This document shows, piece by piece, positions 62,477 to 64,000 of a stretch of DNA of 64,000 nucleotides. The notes under the pieces were generated by a model that saw only the letters and a list, made by a program, of their open reading frames with translations, was not told the DNA's origin and ran no database searches. This DNA is from Pelagicoccus albus (GTDB lineage Bacteria; Verrucomicrobiota; Verrucomicrobiia; Opitutales; Opitutaceae), in the NCBI RefSeq assembly GCF_014230145.1, contig NZ_JACHVC010000013.1:1-64000 (forward strand), given 5' to 3'. The stretch's first letter is position 1. Each line of letters starts with the position of its first letter. A program made the position numbers and the translations under genes.

Positions 62477-62553
62477 GATCAGGTAGGGTGCGACCGCCGC
62501 GTCGCACCTAACATTGCAGGATCAGGTAGGGTGCGACCGCCGTGTCGCACCTA
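62477..62553. repeat. Tandem REP-like palindromic repeats
   Basis: Two 34-bp copies (62477-62510 and 62520-62553) differ at one base. Each contains GGTGCGAC and GTCGCACC as a hairpin with a short GC loop. A third degenerate unit precedes them (GATCCGGTAGGAGCGTGCTAGCACG). The second copy overlaps the stop codon of the gene on the minus strand. Repeats of this shape between convergent genes are typical of REP elements. Confidence 0.78.
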
Positions 62554-63525
62554 GTCGATCTCGAGTGCGATGGCGCCGTTTCGCTCTTCGGATTCCACTC
62601 GATGGTGGGCTTCCGCGACTTCCTCCATGGGGTAGATCGTATCAACGAGCGAGGTAATGCTTCCGGCTTCGACCAGCGCCTTTAGTTCCGCGAGCTCGGC
62701 TGGAGACTCCGCAGCGAAAGCGGTGTAGATCGGATGCTTCGAGTAGAGGCGATTGAAAAGCGACTTCATCAGGACGGAAAACTTCGGGTTTCCGCTGGCG
62801 TAGCGTCCGCCGGGAGTGAGCACGCTGAGACACTGCCTAAGTTTGCTGCTTACGACCATGTCAAGCATCGCGTCGTAGCGCGTGCTTTCTTGGGTGAAGT
62901 CGGTTTGGGCATAGTCGATGAAATGGTCCGCACCCGCTTGCTCAATGACGCTTCGCTTGCTGGCTTTGTCGACGACGGTCACCTCCGCTCCGCGTGCTTT
63001 GGCGATCTGGATGGCAAAGAGACCGATGCTGCCTCCGCCTCCATTTATGAGTAGATGCTCACCCTTGGCCGGATTCAGCTTGTTTATGAAGTGCAGGGCA
63101 TTTAATCCGCCGAGCGGAATGCTGGCAGCCTCCGCGAAGGAGATGTTGTTGGGATTGGACTCGATCGTGTAGTTGCGAGGCAATGACAGGAATTGGGCAT
63201 AGGCACCGAAACGCATTCCTGCACAGCCAAAGACGCAGTCTCCCTTTTTGAAACGTGAGTCGGCAGGCTCCTCCGAAACGATTTCCCCCGAGAAATAGCC
63301 ACCCAGGATCGGGTTCCGTGGAGCTCGGATGCCCAAGGCCAGCCGCAGTGGCAATGAAAACCATTTTACGGCGAATCGGAAAGAACGCATCTCGCAGTCC
63401 GCCTTGGTAACCTCAACCGCCCGTACCCGAACGAGCAGGTGCCCCTCCTTCTGAACAGGATCGGGAACCTGTTCGACGGACAGATTCTCCGGAGGACCGT
63501 ATTTGCGAAGAGTGACAGCTTTCAT
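62551..63525 (-). CDS. Zinc-independent MDR-family NAD(P)H:quinone oxidoreductase-like protein
   Basis: 324 residues from the ATG at 63525; the frame is open to 63585. N-terminal GroES-like fold (KAVTLRKYGPPENLSVEQVPDP, then GGYFSGEIVSEEPADSRFKKGDCVFGC) and a Rossmann domain with LLINGGGGSIGLFAIQIAKARGAEVTVV. The catalytic and structural zinc cysteines of alcohol dehydrogenases are missing, which places it with quinone oxidoreductase/zeta-crystallin-like MDR enzymes. Substrate unknown. The last codon lies in a REP-like repeat. Confidence 0.9.
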   Translation of the reverse strand: MKAVTLRKYGPPENLSVEQVPDPVQKEGHLLVRVRAVEVTKADCEMRSFRFAVKWFSLPLRLALGIRAPRNPILGGYFSGEIVSEEPADSRFKKGDCVFGCAGMRFGAYAQFLSLPRNYTIESNPNNISFAEAASIPLGGLNALHFINKLNPAKGEHLLINGGGGSIGLFAIQIAKARGAEVTVVDKASKRSVIEQAGADHFIDYAQTDFTQESTRYDAMLDMVVSSKLRQCLSVLTPGGRYASGNPKFSVLMKSLFNRLYSKHPIYTAFAAESPAELAELKALVEAGSITSLVDTIYPMEEVAEAHHRVESEERNGAIALEID

Positions 63526-63755
63526 TTGTTCAGGGAAAGGATTGTGCGGCTCCGACCGCCTAGGCTTGGATCTTTGGCTTTGCATGCTGCTAGCAGGAAT
63601 TAAACCGTGCTAGATGGTGGCGCTTGCCTTTGGGGGAGTCGGGATAGTTACGGTCGGCGACCTGGCCACGAAAAAGTCCGCTGCTGATACCTGAGAATGT
63701 TATTGATTCCAAAGCTCCTTAAACATGTCAGTGCTTGAGTGGAGTGAGGATCGAA

Positions 63756-63794
63756 AAAACATCTCCGACCTCTGTTAGGGTGCTCCGATGTTTT
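63756..63794 (-). terminator. Probable terminator of the gene entering from the right
   Basis: On the minus strand AAAACATC pairs with GATGTTTT and is followed by further T residues. It begins at the stop codon (63793-63795) of the partial lyase-like gene. 63586-63755 shows no gene. Confidence 0.6.
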
Positions 63795-63999
63795 AGTCCT
63801 GTACAGCGTAGGGGCCAACGCGTTTGGTGGATAGAACGAGCCCATCGAAGAGAGCGAAGCTGTCTACGCTTGGGGCCCATTCGGGAGTATTTCCGCCGTG
63901 AAATGTGGAGAAGTAGAGGCCGCCGATTTTGCCATGGTCGTTTTCGATATCCCAGAAACGCATGTCTTGGATGCTGAGCCTTTCTTCGCCATTTATCCA
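63793..63999 (-). CDS. C-terminal end of a polysaccharide-lyase-like protein, truncated by the window
   Basis: Reading the minus strand inward from the right edge gives 68 codons before a TAA at 63793-63795, with no start inside the window. The peptide contains FWDIENDHGKIGGLYFSTFH, then GGNTPEWAPSVDSFALFDGL. The run FSTFHGGN...W.P..DSFALFD closely resembles the C-terminal part of alginate/glucuronan lyases of the PL14/PL20 type and related secreted carbohydrate-binding proteins. This would extend the polysaccharide-degrading repertoire. The assignment is from a short segment only, so the family is provisional. Confidence 0.68.
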   Translation of the reverse strand, partial: WINGEERLSIQDMRFWDIENDHGKIGGLYFSTFHGGNTPEWAPSVDSFALFDGLVLSTKRVGPYAVQD

Positions 64000-64000
64000 A

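Overview
The window is a 64 kb chromosomal segment that best fits a marine or sediment heterotroph of the Verrucomicrobiota, class Opitutae (Puniceicoccales/Pelagicoccus-like). This is an inference from gene content. It rests on a VPD/IPD-type C-terminal protein-sorting tail, a DXS of the type seen in the PVC superphylum, a Bat-type vWA operon, a long pyruvate:ferredoxin oxidoreductase, and carbohydrate genes (pectin methylesterase, GH10 xylanase, CE12 esterase, xylose isomerase and xylulokinase, a lyase fragment). No rRNA or taxonomic marker is present. Apart from the cassette region, coding is dense and moderately GC-rich. Many genes have weak or no Shine-Dalgarno sites, and several start at GTG or TTG.

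Region 1 (1-4.4 kb) is the proximal end of a chromosomal integron. An integron integrase gene is transcribed rightward at 3004-4416. It faces away from a leftward array of small AT-richer cassettes separated by attC sites, three of which are nearly identical. An attI-like region with two direct repeats lies between them. The array runs off the left edge. One cassette encodes a soluble fragment of a FloA flotillin (SPFH domain); the other four encode small predicted membrane proteins.

Region 2 (4.4-19.7 kb) holds a secreted protein, an ECF sigma / anti-sigma-like / PDZ cluster, a protein with a surface-sorting tail, a 1548-residue PFOR with a structured leader, an LpxC-like protein with an altered zinc helix, topoisomerase III, a GtrA-like protein, a DEAD-box helicase and a VOC protein.

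Region 3 (19.8-33.6 kb) is metabolic and regulatory. It contains pectinesterase and xylanase, a translationally coupled four-gene ABC block followed by a secreted protein and a second ECF sigma / membrane-protein pair, and an AraC regulator divergent from xylB-xylA with a likely operator between them. A CE12 esterase and a HAD phosphatase follow.

Region 4 (33.7-50.9 kb) holds a giant DUF748/AsmA-like protein, a TlpA-like thioredoxin, the operon moxR - DUF58 - batA - batB - batC-like - batD/E fusion, an EVE-domain protein, xseB-dxs, an M48 protease, an EEP-family protein and a Nudix hydrolase.

Region 5 (51-64 kb) holds tRNA-Gln, a three-gene cluster (TPR/W-rich repeat protein, coiled-coil secreted protein, small membrane protein), a secreted repeat protein, a MarR/DUF2798 divergent pair with a palindromic operator, two divergent paralogous phosphoribosyltransferases, a membrane protein, REP-like repeats, an MDR oxidoreductase and the C-terminal end of a polysaccharide-lyase-like gene.
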